Assembly: GCF_003851885.1 (NCBI RefSeq)
Contig: NZ_BHZE01000011.1
Coordinates: 24,602-88,601 of the forward strand
From: Thermaurantimonas aggregans
GTDB taxonomy: Bacteria > Bacteroidota > Bacteroidia > Flavobacteriales > Schleiferiaceae
DNA length: 64,000 bases
Direction of reading: 5' to 3'
The stretch's first letter is position 1. Every line of letters begins with the position of its first letter. Under the pieces are notes generated by a model. The model did not search any database and was not told where the DNA came from. It saw only the letters and a program-made list of their open reading frames with translations. The position numbers were made by a program, and so were the translations under genes. Below, piece by piece: positions 34,563 through 44,093 of this stretch.

Positions 34563-35777
34563 ATGTCAGATACCCGGTCAGCTGCAAGTGTTAAAAGCCT
34601 GTTTTTCAAACACCTGGGTCAAACAACACAATTCCCGGTTGCTTTACACATTGCTAAGGCTGAGGGTCACTACTTAATTGATTCTGAAGGAAAAAAATAT
34701 CTTGATCTGATCAGTGGTATATCCGTCAGCAATATAGGTCATTGTCATCCTCGTGTAGTAGAGGCCGTTCAAAAGCAAGTAGAAACCTACATGCACACGA
34801 TGGTTTATGGCGAGTACATACAAAATCCGCAAGTAGAGCTCGCACATGCCCTGCACCAGGCCACTAATCCTAGCCTCGAGATGGCCTATTTGGTGAATTC
34901 AGGGGCCGAAGCCATCGAAGGTACCATGAAATTGGCTAAGCGCTACACTGGCCGACCCGAGATCATATATTGCCGCCATTCGTACCACGGTAGCACCCAA
35001 GGAGCCTTAAGTGTAATGGGTGGAGAAGAGTTTAAACAAGCTTTTCGGCCCCTCATTCCAGGGTGTAGAATGATTGAATTCAACAATTTTGACGATTTAA
35101 AACATATAACAAAAAAAACAGCGGCTGTCATTACCGAAGTAGTACAAAGTGAGTCGGGGTATGTACCTGCTGATGTCGCTTGGCTTACAGAGATCAGAAA
35201 ACGCTGTGACCAAACAGGCGCTTTGCTTGTTTTAGATGAGATTCAGACAGGTTTTGGCCGTACGGGAGCACTTTTTGGCTTTCAAAAGGTTGGAATAGTT
35301 CCCGATATTCTGGTGCTAGCTAAAGGCATGGGAGGTGGAATGCCCATTGGTGCTTTTATGGCACCTCGTAAGCTGATGATGTCGCTCACAGAGAATCCCA
35401 TTTTAGGTCATATCACTACATTTGGAGGTCATCCAGTATCAGCAGCTGCAGCCTTAGCCACCTTACAGGTCGTAACTGAAAATCGCTTATGGGAAAATGC
35501 TTTCCACATCGAAAAGACCTTTCGCTCGCTGCTTCGACATCCGATGATTCACAACATATCAGGAGTCGGAGCCATGATGGCAATTGAACTAAGTGATTTT
35601 GATACAGTTTTAAAGGTCATTGGAATTTGTATGAAAAATGGGCTGCTGATCGATTGGTTTTTGTTTAACAACCGTAGTTTAAGGGTCTCACCCCCCCTTA
35701 CACTAACGGACAATGAAATGAAGCGCGCAGCGGAAATACTGCTACATGCCCTTGATACTGTGCAGACTGCCTTATGA
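34563..35777 (+). CDS. Class III PLP-dependent aminotransferase
   Basis: 404-residue fold-type I aminotransferase of the acetylornithine/ornithine/4-aminobutyrate group. Motifs: DLISGISVSNIGHCHP, VNSGAEAIEGTMKLAKR, YHGSTQGALS, LVLDEIQTGFGRTG with the PLP-ring Asp, and LAKGMGGGMPIGAF with the Schiff-base Lys. The substrate is not fixed by these motifs. The 4-bp gap from saccharopine dehydrogenase suggests omega-amino acid or lysine-pathway work rather than arginine synthesis. It ends the recO operon. Confidence 0.87.
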   Translation: MSDTRSAASVKSLFFKHLGQTTQFPVALHIAKAEGHYLIDSEGKKYLDLISGISVSNIGHCHPRVVEAVQKQVETYMHTMVYGEYIQNPQVELAHALHQATNPSLEMAYLVNSGAEAIEGTMKLAKRYTGRPEIIYCRHSYHGSTQGALSVMGGEEFKQAFRPLIPGCRMIEFNNFDDLKHITKKTAAVITEVVQSESGYVPADVAWLTEIRKRCDQTGALLVLDEIQTGFGRTGALFGFQKVGIVPDILVLAKGMGGGMPIGAFMAPRKLMMSLTENPILGHITTFGGHPVSAAAALATLQVVTENRLWENAFHIEKTFRSLLRHPMIHNISGVGAMMAIELSDFDTVLKVIGICMKNGLLIDWFLFNNRSLRVSPPLTLTDNEMKRAAEILLHALDTVQTAL

Positions 35778-35820
35778 CAGAGGATAACTGCAACATTTAA
35801 AACACCTTAAGATTCAAAAT

Positions 35821-35852
35821 TTTGTCCAATCAAAGCATTGTTTATTTATTTG
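35821..35852 (+). promoter_or_regulatory. Candidate promoter for acpP-fabF operon
   Basis: TTTG (35821-35824), 20-bp spacer, then TTTATTTG (35845-35852), one mismatch from TAnnTTTG. The acpP ATG is 29 bp downstream. Confidence 0.4.
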
Positions 35853-35881
35853 CACCCGCTAATCACTAAATCACAGATACA

Positions 35882-36121
35882 ATGTCAGACATCGCTTCAC
35901 GTGTTAAGGCCATCATTGTGGACAAACTGGGCGTAGATGAAAACGAAGTAACCATGGAAGCCAGCTTTACCAACGACCTTGGTGCTGACTCATTGGATAC
36001 TGTAGAACTCATCATGGAATTTGAAAAAGAATTCGACATTCAGATTCCGGACGACCAGGCTGAAAACATCTCAACTGTAGGCCAAGCCATTGAATACATT
36101 GAGAAGGCTGTAAAATCCTAA
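35882..36121 (+). CDS. acpP: Acyl carrier protein
   Basis: 79-residue acidic ACP carrying growing fatty-acid chains on 4'-phosphopantetheine. The attachment Ser37 is in [11 protein letters not shown]. Length and the [17 protein letters not shown] segment are typical. It is followed 34 bp later by fabF, the standard Bacteroidota fatty-acid locus, with a candidate promoter just upstream. Confidence 0.97.
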   Translation: MSDIASRVKAIIVDKLGVDENEVTMEASFTNDLGADSLDTVELIMEFEKEFDIQIPDDQAENISTVGQAIEYIEKAVKS

Positions 36122-36155
36122 AATTTTACTTTAACACTCTAACTTTTCTGTATTT

Positions 36156-37412
36156 ATGACACAGGCAAGGCGTGTAGTAATTACCGGTGTTGGTGCCATT
36201 ACCCCTATTGGCAATACTGCCCAGGAATATCTGGAAGGATTGAAAAACGGGAAAAGTGGCGCAGCGATGATTACATCGTTCGATACCGAAAAATTCAAAA
36301 CACGTTTTGCCTGTGAAGTAAAAAACTTCGATGTAAATCAGTTTATCGATCGCAAAGAAGCTCGTCGGATGGATCGATTTACACACTTTGCCCTAGTGTG
36401 TGCCGATGAGGCTATGAAAGACGCCGGACTCGACAAAGAGGGAAGTGTAGATCCAGACAGAGCTGGTGTTATTTGGGGTTCTGGAATTGGCGGTCTAGAC
36501 ACTTTTTTAAAAGAATCACTTGATTACGCCAAGGGCGATGGCACGCCCCGTTTTAATCCGTTTTTCATCCCAAAGATGATAGCGGATATTGCTCCGGGTC
36601 ACATTTCCATCAAATACGGTTTCAGAGGGCCAAATTTTTCTACCGTTTCGGCTTGTGCCTCTTCAACCAATGCTCTTATCGATGCCTATATTATGATTAA
36701 ACTCGGCAAAGCCGATGTAATCATCAGTGGAGGTTCTGAAGCAGCCATCACTGAGGCAGGCATAGGAGGTTTTAACGCCATGCAAGCCCTCTCTACTCGA
36801 AACGATTCGCCCGAAACAGCCTCTCGTCCCTTTGATAAGGATAGAGATGGATTTGTAATGGGTGAGGGCGGTGCGTGCCTCATACTCGAAGAGCTGGAGC
36901 ATGCCCTTGCGAGAGGTGCTAAAATTTACGCCGAAGTGGCTGGTTTTGGCCTTTCAGCCGATGCACATCACATTACTGCCCCACATCCCGATGGTCTCGG
37001 AGCAGCCAACGTGATGCGCTACGCCATTCAAGAAGCCGGTTTGAGGCTAGAAGACATCGATTATATCAACGTACACGGCACATCCACTCCATTGGGCGAC
37101 ATTGCCGAAGTTAAGGCCATCCAAAAAGTTTTTGGTGAGCACGTTTACAAGCTCAACATTAGCTCTACCAAGTCGATGACGGGTCACCTATTAGGAGGTG
37201 CAGGAGCTGTAGAAGCATTAGCCACAGTGTTTGCCATCTATCACGACTTCATTCCGCCAACCATCAATCACTTCACCGACGATCCGGAACTTGATCCGAA
37301 CATCAATTTTACTTTCAACAAGGCTCAGCATCGCACAGTAAATGCAGCCATCAGCAATACTTTCGGATTCGGTGGACACAACGCAAGCATACTTCTGAAA
37401 AAGTATCGATAA
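36156..37412 (+). CDS. fabF: 3-oxoacyl-ACP synthase II (FabF)
   Basis: Condensing enzyme elongating acyl-ACP with malonyl-ACP. 418 residues, standard length. Nucleophile Cys in TVSACASSTNALIDAY; catalytic His residues in NVHGTSTPLGD and KSMTGHLLGGAGAVE; GFGGHNAS near the C-terminus. All active-site residues are intact, in contrast to the KAS III at 19328. Its TAA overlaps the ATG of rnc by one base. Confidence 0.97.
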   Translation: MTQARRVVITGVGAITPIGNTAQEYLEGLKNGKSGAAMITSFDTEKFKTRFACEVKNFDVNQFIDRKEARRMDRFTHFALVCADEAMKDAGLDKEGSVDPDRAGVIWGSGIGGLDTFLKESLDYAKGDGTPRFNPFFIPKMIADIAPGHISIKYGFRGPNFSTVSACASSTNALIDAYIMIKLGKADVIISGGSEAAITEAGIGGFNAMQALSTRNDSPETASRPFDKDRDGFVMGEGGACLILEELEHALARGAKIYAEVAGFGLSADAHHITAPHPDGLGAANVMRYAIQEAGLRLEDIDYINVHGTSTPLGDIAEVKAIQKVFGEHVYKLNISSTKSMTGHLLGGAGAVEALATVFAIYHDFIPPTINHFTDDPELDPNINFTFNKAQHRTVNAAISNTFGFGGHNASILLKKYR

Positions 37413-38143
37413 TGACTTTAAAAAACTGGATTTCAAAACTTTCCAGTTTTTCCCTTTCAGCAGATGAAAAAAGGTTTCGAAAATCGTTGAAAAAAATTAT
37501 CGGTTTTTCACCTAAAAACATCAAACATTACAAAATCGCTCTACATCACAGAAGTTTTATACAAGCAAACAAATTTGTAGAAGACTACGAAAGGCTTGAA
37601 TTTCTGGGCGATGCTATTTTAGGAGCTGTAGTGGCGGGTTATCTTTACTCCTCCTTTCCTAAACAAAAAGAAGGATTCCTCTCTGAGGTGCGTTCGAAAA
37701 TTGTGAATCGCACTCAGTTGCACTCCATTTCTCAAAAACTAGGGATCCCACAACTGATCAAACACAGAAAAGACAGTGCAAACCTGCCTAAATCCTTTTA
37801 CGGAGATGTACTTGAAGCCCTAATTGGAGCGATTTATCTCGACAGGGGGTATAAAAAAGCTGAAAAATTTATCTTAAAAAAAATCATTCAGCCTCATGTA
37901 CAGCTCGATGAAGTGGTGAATCGCATCAATAGCCATAAGGCTTTCTTACACGAATGGGCACAAAAAAATAAAAAAACATTACAATTTCGTGTGATTGACT
38001 CATGGGGAAGCAGTCACAACATCGTTTTCGAAATCGGATGTTTTATTAATGATCAGTTGATCAGCTCTGCCACCGGTTACACCAAAAAAGCGGCTGAAGA
38101 GGAAGCTTCTAAACAAGCAATCGAAATTCTTAAACTGGCGTGA
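37412..38143 (+). CDS. rnc: Ribonuclease III
   Basis: 243-residue double-strand RNase processing rRNA and mRNA. The signature ERLEFLGDAILGAVV carries the catalytic Glu/Asp; a second site is YGDVLEALIGAIYLD. A C-terminal dsRNA-binding domain ends with TGYTKKAAEEEASKQAIEIL. It starts within the fabF stop (TAATG) and overlaps the next gene by 4 bp (GTGA), so the operon is translationally coupled. Confidence 0.95.
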   Translation: MTLKNWISKLSSFSLSADEKRFRKSLKKIIGFSPKNIKHYKIALHHRSFIQANKFVEDYERLEFLGDAILGAVVAGYLYSSFPKQKEGFLSEVRSKIVNRTQLHSISQKLGIPQLIKHRKDSANLPKSFYGDVLEALIGAIYLDRGYKKAEKFILKKIIQPHVQLDEVVNRINSHKAFLHEWAQKNKKTLQFRVIDSWGSSHNIVFEIGCFINDQLISSATGYTKKAAEEEASKQAIEILKLA

Positions 38144-38619
38144 AGAAACACATCCTTACTCTTGACGAGACTCAGCGAAGTTTTCAGTGTTTTGCCATCC
38201 AAACGCAATTGTCAGACTATGAATTGGCCTTTTGTATTAATTCTGCATTAAATATAGGATTAGAGCGCATCACCGATCACAAACTAAGCAAAGAAACAGA
38301 GGAATTCAATTTTTCTGCTTTTATGTATGACGATGAGATGCGATTGACTATTTGGTCATTGATCAGCAATGTTTCACATCCGTCCATGCGCCAAATAAAA
38401 CAAAATTTCCAAAATGTTCTTTTCGATGAACTCGAAACAAGCTTGCGCATATATCTGGTTCCCGATTTCAAAGGCATTGATTACTGGCTTATGATTGACT
38501 GCGAAGACGTTGACCTATTAGAAGAAATCAAACTACTTCGCAATCAACATGGAATTTCCTCCATCATGAAGGTAGATATTCATAGCTTTAAACATTGGTC
38601 TAATTTGTTGCTCTATTAA
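38140..38619 (+). CDS. IPExxxVDY-type conserved Bacteroidota protein
   Basis: 159 residues, no membrane segment or signal peptide. The segment SDYELAFCINSALNIGLERI and its place between rnc and pyk fit a small Bacteroidota-specific family usually called IPExxxVDY; I do not see that exact motif here, so the family label is from context and the DYELAF segment. Function unknown. It starts at GTG 38140, whose bases overlap the rnc TGA. Confidence 0.72.
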   Translation: MKKHILTLDETQRSFQCFAIQTQLSDYELAFCINSALNIGLERITDHKLSKETEEFNFSAFMYDDEMRLTIWSLISNVSHPSMRQIKQNFQNVLFDELETSLRIYLVPDFKGIDYWLMIDCEDVDLLEEIKLLRNQHGISSIMKVDIHSFKHWSNLLLY

Positions 38620-38631
38620 GAGCTACCTTTG
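38607..38631 (+). promoter_or_regulatory. Candidate internal promoter for pyk
   Basis: TACCTTTG (38624-38631) is an exact -7 match, with TTTG at 38604-38607 and a short 16-bp spacer. The pyk ATG is 47 bp downstream. It would let pyk be expressed apart from the fabF operon. Confidence 0.4.
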
Positions 38632-38678
38632 GGCATCAACTACCTATGCGTACACTATACACTTAGCAATATTCTCCT

Positions 38679-40100
38679 ATGCATTACAACAAAACCAAAA
38701 TAGTAGCTACCCTCGGGCCGGCCTCAGCCAACATCGAAACCATGTACGAAATGGTAAAAGCCGGCGTAAGTGTTTTTAGAATCAACTGTTCACACGGCAA
38801 AGCGGAAGACACCCGAAATTACATTCGCCTGGTAAAAGAACTGAACGAGCGCTACCACCTCAATGTTGCTTCACTAGCCGATCTACAAGGGCCTAAGCTG
38901 CGCATCGGTGAAGTAGAAGATGGAGTAGAACTTAAACCAGGCGATATTCTGACCTTCACCAATCACTACTGCGTAGGCAATGCACAGCGCGTGTACATGA
39001 CCTACAAGCAATTTCCGCAAGATGTAAAAGTGGGTGAAAAAGTATTGCTCGACGACGGAAAGCTTATTCTTGAAGTTATTAGCACGAATAGCATAGATGA
39101 AGTACAAGCCCGCGTAATTCAAGGCGGTCCTTTGAAGTCAAAAAAAGGTGTAAATCTGCCAAGTACCAAAATCTCATTGCCGTGCCTTACAGACAAAGAT
39201 TTGGAAGACCTCAAAGTAGCGCTCGAAGAACACGTAGACTGGATCGGGTTGTCGTTTGTGCGTAATGCAACTGATGTAATGGAATTGCGCCGAATCATCG
39301 AGCACAACAAGAGCCATGCGCGCATCGTCTCAAAAATTGAAAAACCAGAAGCTGTTGTTGACATTGACAACATCATCGATCAAACCGATGCCCTTATGGT
39401 GGCTCGAGGTGACCTCGGTGTAGAAGTGCCTATGCAAGGCGTGCCGCTCATTCAAAAATTGATTGTAAAAAAAGCCCTTGCAAAGGCCAAACCGGTAATC
39501 ATCGCCACACAAATGATGGAGTCGATGATGAATAGCCTCTCTCCCACCCGTGCTGAAGTCAATGATGTGGCGAACTCAGTGCTCGATGGAGCCGATGCCG
39601 TAATGCTGAGTGGTGAAACGTCAGTGGGCAAATATCCTGTTCAGGTAGTGCAGGCTATGTCAAAAATCATCAAGCACGTAGAAGATTCAACTCTCAGACC
39701 TCAACTCGACGAAAACATGCCTGTGTACCACAGCCAGCGCTTTATCACAGATTCCATTTGTTACAACGCATCAAAAATCAGTAATCAAATCGGTGCTATG
39801 GGAATCCTAACCATGACGCACTCCGGATACACGGCTTACAAAATCTCTTCTCACAGACCTGATACCTATATTCTAGTTTTCACAGCCAATAAAAGCATTC
39901 TAACCCAGCTAAGCTTGGTTTGGGGTGTAAAAGCTTTTTACTACGACAAGATGACAACCACCGACGAGTCGCTGGCCGACATTGCTCAGATATGTATCGA
40001 CAATGGATTGATCAACCGTGGTGACTTCATCATTCAAATCGCCAGCATGCCTATCTATGAGAAGGGTATGACGAATACTTTGAAAATTACTCAAGTCTAA
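38679..40100 (+). CDS. pyk: Pyruvate kinase
   Basis: Final ATP-forming step of glycolysis, phosphoenolpyruvate to pyruvate. 473 residues, standard. Motifs: TKIVATLGPAS, FRINCSHG, SLADLQGPKLRIG, the IVSKIEKPEAV catalytic Lys region, MVARGDLGVEVP and ATQMMESM, plus MLSGETSVGKYP. The C-terminal regulatory domain is complete. It ends before a strong terminator. Confidence 0.97.
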   Translation: MHYNKTKIVATLGPASANIETMYEMVKAGVSVFRINCSHGKAEDTRNYIRLVKELNERYHLNVASLADLQGPKLRIGEVEDGVELKPGDILTFTNHYCVGNAQRVYMTYKQFPQDVKVGEKVLLDDGKLILEVISTNSIDEVQARVIQGGPLKSKKGVNLPSTKISLPCLTDKDLEDLKVALEEHVDWIGLSFVRNATDVMELRRIIEHNKSHARIVSKIEKPEAVVDIDNIIDQTDALMVARGDLGVEVPMQGVPLIQKLIVKKALAKAKPVIIATQMMESMMNSLSPTRAEVNDVANSVLDGADAVMLSGETSVGKYPVQVVQAMSKIIKHVEDSTLRPQLDENMPVYHSQRFITDSICYNASKISNQIGAMGILTMTHSGYTAYKISSHRPDTYILVFTANKSILTQLSLVWGVKAFYYDKMTTTDESLADIAQICIDNGLINRGDFIIQIASMPIYEKGMTNTLKITQV

Positions 40101-40132
40101 ATTTTCTCTATCGGATTGACGATTAGATCATT

Positions 40133-40176
40133 TGAAAGTAAAAATGGGTCACTTTCTCGACCCATTTTTACTTTCA
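40133..40176 (+). terminator. Strong terminator after pyk
   Basis: Perfect 18-bp stem: TGAAAGTAAAAATGGGTC (40133-40150) and its exact complement (40159-40176), 8-nt loop ACTTTCTC. Its symmetry lets it also act for the convergent AEC gene. Confidence 0.85.
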
Positions 40177-40290
40177 TGTAACAGCTAGAGAGTAAAAAAT
40201 TTTTAAATGATTAAACTGCGTGTAAAAACGAACGGTAATCATTTAAGCGTTTTGAGAGCCTTAAAATGAGTACCATAAATCCAAATTCGT

Positions 40291-41202
40291 TTAAGTCGTC
40301 AATATATTTTCCAATACCCAATACCAACCGGCTGTGGTTAGAAGGGAAAGTAAAATACCAATACCTACAATGTACCCAGCTAAGCCAGAGTTTAGCCGAA
40401 ACTGAGAAGCCACAACATAAGAGGTCACCATAGGGGCCATAGCAGCCTCAAAAACAGTGATTTTGTAATACAAGGAAGTTAAATTAGTAAGCAAACTGAG
40501 CAAGACCATTACAACAGCCGGCGCCAGTAATAGCTTAACCATTAAGGCGTAACCCAATTCACTCCACCGGTCAAAATGCTCTTTAAAAGATATCTGAAGC
40601 GAAACAGAAACAAGTGCAAGAGGGACTAAAGGGGCTGAGAGTTTTTCCATCAAAGTATTCCACCATGCAGGCAATGGCATGTGTGAGATAGATATGGCAA
40701 TTAAAAAGGCTATAAATGGTGGAAAGGTGATAATGTGCTTCATTAGATAGCGCACACTTACATACCCCTCAGCATACCACGTGGCATATCCAATTCCCAA
40801 AATGCTTAATACGAAAAAAGCTCCTTGATCGCTAAGCAAGGCGATTTTGATGGCATCTGATCCATACCAGGTCTCCACTAATGGAAATCCCACAAAAGAT
40901 GTATTGCTTAGTCCCATGGTGAGCAACAGCGCACCTCGCGTAGTGGTATCAATAGGCTTTATTTTCGAAAAAATCCAAACTGCTATTAGCGCGATTCCAA
41001 ACACAAGAAACTGTGACAAAAATGGCCAAACGATTGAGGCACTCCATTCAATGAGAGGTACATAGCGAAAAGCAACTGCCGGAAGAGCGATGTAAATGAT
41101 AAAAATGTTTAAAGCCTTGTGCCCATCTTTGGGAAAACTAGACACTTTCCTCAACAACTGCCCAGCCAGTAGGCAGATGAGTATTAGAATAAAGTTAGCC
41201 AA
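40291..41202 (-). CDS. AEC family transporter (auxin efflux carrier-like)
   Basis: 303-residue inner-membrane protein with about ten hydrophobic helices. SNTSFVGFPLVETWYG near residue 90 matches the conserved segment of the AEC family, whose members move carboxylates such as malate or malonate in bacteria. Substrate cannot be read here. It is a single gene with no partner nearby; the large icd gene on the same strand upstream is separated from it by a terminator. Confidence 0.87.
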   Translation of the reverse strand: MANFILILICLLAGQLLRKVSSFPKDGHKALNIFIIYIALPAVAFRYVPLIEWSASIVWPFLSQFLVFGIALIAVWIFSKIKPIDTTTRGALLLTMGLSNTSFVGFPLVETWYGSDAIKIALLSDQGAFFVLSILGIGYATWYAEGYVSVRYLMKHIITFPPFIAFLIAISISHMPLPAWWNTLMEKLSAPLVPLALVSVSLQISFKEHFDRWSELGYALMVKLLLAPAVVMVLLSLLTNLTSLYYKITVFEAAMAPMVTSYVVASQFRLNSGLAGYIVGIGILLSLLTTAGWYWVLENILTT

Positions 41203-41261
41203 CCGCTTTTGAAATAAGGCAGCAAAAGTATTTTTTACAGCGAAAGAGCTTTGAAAAGGAA

Positions 41262-41300
41262 AATAAAAAAACCGCTACAGCGCAACTGCAGCGGTTTTTC
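41262..41300 (-). terminator. Terminator after icd
   Basis: Stem AAAAACCGCTACAG (41267-41280) and CTGCAGCGGTTTTT (41286-41299) with one A-C mismatch, 5-nt loop. On the minus strand it runs into a T-run, 22 bp after the icd stop. Confidence 0.85.
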
Positions 41301-41321
41301 TTTAATTAGATTTTTAGAAAA

Positions 41322-42770
41322 TTACTGACCTTGACCAAGTGAAAAGGCGCGTTCGCCGTTGAAGTAATAAAGGTTTTCTGTCTTTATCACATCTATTCCG
41401 TGAGCTTCAGCTTTTGTGAGAAGGTCAATGATTTGCTGCTTGGTTAGATTTTTACCGTCGTTTGTTTTGAAACGGCAGCGCCAGTGATCAGTGCAGAAGG
41501 TGGCCTCAAACCCATCCGGATAAACTTTTACCCCGCGATTTGTGATCATGTCGAGATAAACGTTGTCGTGGTTTAGAGCTTCCATCATTTTGCCGATTTC
41601 ATTCGGATTGAAGCCTGGCCAGTGCACGAAGAGGTCAACGCCTACTAAATCTTTTTTAGCCGGTGCTTTCCGCTCGTATTTTGGTAGTTTAAAGGCAGTA
41701 CCTGCTTTAAAGCTTACCGGTTTTAGTGTTTTTGGCATTTGTCCAAGACGGGCAATCACGGCATCAGCAAATTCACTTGTTCCGACTTTCTGCTTGCTTA
41801 CGCCCTCCTTGTAAATGTCGTATGTATGGATACCGTCTTCAAGGGTTTTCAGCCAAGCATTTTGTACGCGTTCGGCCACATCACCCTGTCCGATGTGAAT
41901 CAGCATGAGAATAGCTCCTTGCAGTAAGCCTGAAGGGTTGGCTACATTCTGACCTGCTCGACGAGGTGCTGATCCATGAATAGCCTCAAACATGGCATAT
42001 TCATCTCCAATATTTGCAGATCCTGCTAAACCAACAGAACCAGTGATTTGTGCTGCTACGTCGCTGAGAACATCCCCATAGAGGTTAGGCATCACAATCA
42101 CGTCGAATGCTTCGGGAGTATCAGCAAGTTTTGCAGCGCCGATATCTACAATCCAGTGTTCTTTTTCGATGTCGGGATATTCAGCCCCAATTTCATCAAA
42201 AATTTTATGAAACAATCCATCGGTCTGCTTCATAATGTTGTCTTTGGTGAAACAGGTTACCTTTTTTCTGTTGTACGCGCGAGCGTATTCGAAAGCATAA
42301 CGGATGATTTTTTCACTTCCCGGGCGGCTGATAAGCTTGAGGCACTGAACTACTTCGTCAGTTTGCTGGTGCTCGATGCCAGCATAGAGATCTTCTTCGT
42401 TTTCGCGAATGATGACCACATCCATCACAGGATGCTTAGTCTCTACAAAAGGATGCAAGCTTCTGCAAGGACGTACATTGGCATAGAGAGCAAGCGTCTT
42501 ACGAGTGGTGACGTTCAGTGACTTGTAACCACCACCTTGTGGAGTGGTGATGGGGGCTTTTAGAAATATTTTGTTGCGGATTATGGTATCCCAGGCTTCT
42601 TTCGAAATTCCTGCGGTATTACCTGCTAAATAGACTTTTTCTCCGACTTCGATCTCATCTATTTCAATTTGAGCGCCAGCAGCAAGAATGATTCTGAGCG
42701 TTGCATCCATTATCTCAGGGCCTATACCGTCGCCCTTAGCTACTGTAATACGTGTTTTTGACATTTCCAA
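41322..42770 (-). CDS. icd: NADP-dependent isocitrate dehydrogenase, long type with C-terminal extension
   Basis: TCA-cycle oxidative decarboxylation of isocitrate to 2-oxoglutarate. Motifs: KGDGIGPEIMDAT, KSLNVTTRKTLALYANVRP with the substrate Ser, Asn and Arg, IRENEEDLYAGIEH, and MPNLYGDVLSDVAAQ with the metal Asp residues. At 482 residues it carries about 140 residues beyond the core (from about KAGTAFKLPK), as in Thermus/Rickettsia-type enzymes, ending in HWRCRFKTNDG and a small helical tail. M1 at 42770 or M3 at 42764 could start it. Sequence does not prove cofactor choice. Confidence 0.93.
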   Translation of the reverse strand: MEMSKTRITVAKGDGIGPEIMDATLRIILAAGAQIEIDEIEVGEKVYLAGNTAGISKEAWDTIIRNKIFLKAPITTPQGGGYKSLNVTTRKTLALYANVRPCRSLHPFVETKHPVMDVVIIRENEEDLYAGIEHQQTDEVVQCLKLISRPGSEKIIRYAFEYARAYNRKKVTCFTKDNIMKQTDGLFHKIFDEIGAEYPDIEKEHWIVDIGAAKLADTPEAFDVIVMPNLYGDVLSDVAAQITGSVGLAGSANIGDEYAMFEAIHGSAPRRAGQNVANPSGLLQGAILMLIHIGQGDVAERVQNAWLKTLEDGIHTYDIYKEGVSKQKVGTSEFADAVIARLGQMPKTLKPVSFKAGTAFKLPKYERKAPAKKDLVGVDLFVHWPGFNPNEIGKMMEALNHDNVYLDMITNRGVKVYPDGFEATFCTDHWRCRFKTNDGKNLTKQQIIDLLTKAEAHGIDVIKTENLYYFNGERAFSLGQGQ

Positions 42771-42972
42771 CGATATTTTAAACGATTATTAATGTGGCAA
42801 ATATCACAAACACGGAGTTAATGTTCACAAAAAAGGACCTAAAAAATTTATTTTCAGGTATTTACTGTGAGTGTATTTAATACACGCTGTCGATTGTAAA
42901 AAGATATCCGGCCGATGGTGTGATGGGTGTAATTATGCCCTTGATTCTACTAAACGAATTTTCTGTTTAGGA

Positions 42973-44019
42973 TTACACCCACAGAAGTTCTTCTACTTGG
43001 CAGGTTTGGGAGTTGAAGTTGATGCCGATTTTGTGGAAGTGTTTGCCGGAGTTTTTCCAGCGGTCGAGGTAGCCATTTTGTTCAATTTGTCGGAGGACTT
43101 CTTCGGCTGAGCCATCGAGCCTAAACTCCTGGCAATACACGCTATCGCCCAGCACTACGATGCTATCGGCTCTGCCGCGACTGGTGTGTACTTCGCTGAA
43201 GATGTGCATGCCGGCAAGGGTAAAGATCAAATACACCAGAGCATGAAAAAACTTCTCATTGTTCTTTATCCACAGGTCGTAAGGAATATCGGCAAATACT
43301 TGATTTATGGCATCTTTTAGGACTTCTTCTCTTTTGTGTTTCAAAGCTTCGAGCAGTTTGCTCAGTACGGACGTGGCTGATCCTGGTTTACGACCGTAGG
43401 TGAAGGCATCGGCTAGCATCTCCACATAGGCTTGTTTTATTTCTAAGTTGGTGAAAGTCAGAATGTTATGGTCTAGTACAGGTTTTTAATAGATGAAACA
43501 GTTTAGAATAGTGATGAAGACCAGCTTCAGGTTGGGGTCGGCATTTTTCAACACGGAGTAGAAGCTCTTGAGCACACTGCGGTTTTGGCGTGCACAGGGT
43601 AGGCTATCCTTGTCGAGGTAATCGATCAAGGGTTTGTCGTACTCATCGATGAGGACGACCACCTTTTGGCCACTGGCAGTGTGGAGCACTTTTATCAATT
43701 CGCCGAACTTTACCGATAGGCTCTGACCAGCAAGTGAGTGACCGTAACTGTGGGCGATGCGGTCGAGTTCGTCGTTGAGGGCCGTAGAAAGCGAAATCTC
43801 GCGATAGCTAATGCTGGCAAAGGGTATTTTGATGACCGGGATACTCCTGAAAGTCCGATTTGTCGTAGATGAAGAGGCCTTCGAAGAGGTCTCTTCTGCC
43901 CCTGAAGAGGTACTCCATGGCACTGACCAGCAACGACTAGCCAAACCTGCACGGACGGGAGAGGAAGTTGTACCCTCCTCAGCTAGCAAGCTGATGAAGA
44001 AATTCCGTTTAATCCACAT
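42973..44019 (-). pseudogene. AAA-ATPase_like/PD-(D/E)XK nuclease protein, multiply broken
   Basis: Remnant of the Bacteroidota AAA-ATPase_like family, normally a ~500-residue protein with a P-loop ATPase and a C-terminal PD-(D/E)XK nuclease domain. On the minus strand one frame reads YNFLSRPCRFG, then TAG (43937-43939) at the Walker A Lys, then SLLVSAMEYLFRGRRDLFEG. An extra C in 43838-43840 shifts the frame before PVIKIPFASISYREI. Walker B-like KVVVLIDEYDKPL is intact. After LVFIT (about 43505) the middle of the protein is missing. A last frame (42973-43425) keeps AFTYGRK through GRADSIVVLGD, EFRLDG and QIEQNGYLDRW. An N-terminal deletion also fits. At least four lesions: no function expected. 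Confidence 0.85.
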
Positions 44020-44093
44020 AAAGGATTAATCATATTTTCACCAAATCTCAAATACCCCTGTACGGATATTTGCACTGATCAAATTCTCAAACA

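Noticed and set aside
42925..42980. GGGTGTAAT/ATTACACCC 9-bp inverted repeat next to the AAA-ATPase remnant
   Set aside because: A 38-nt gap and no T-run make it a poor terminator, and no other role is supported.
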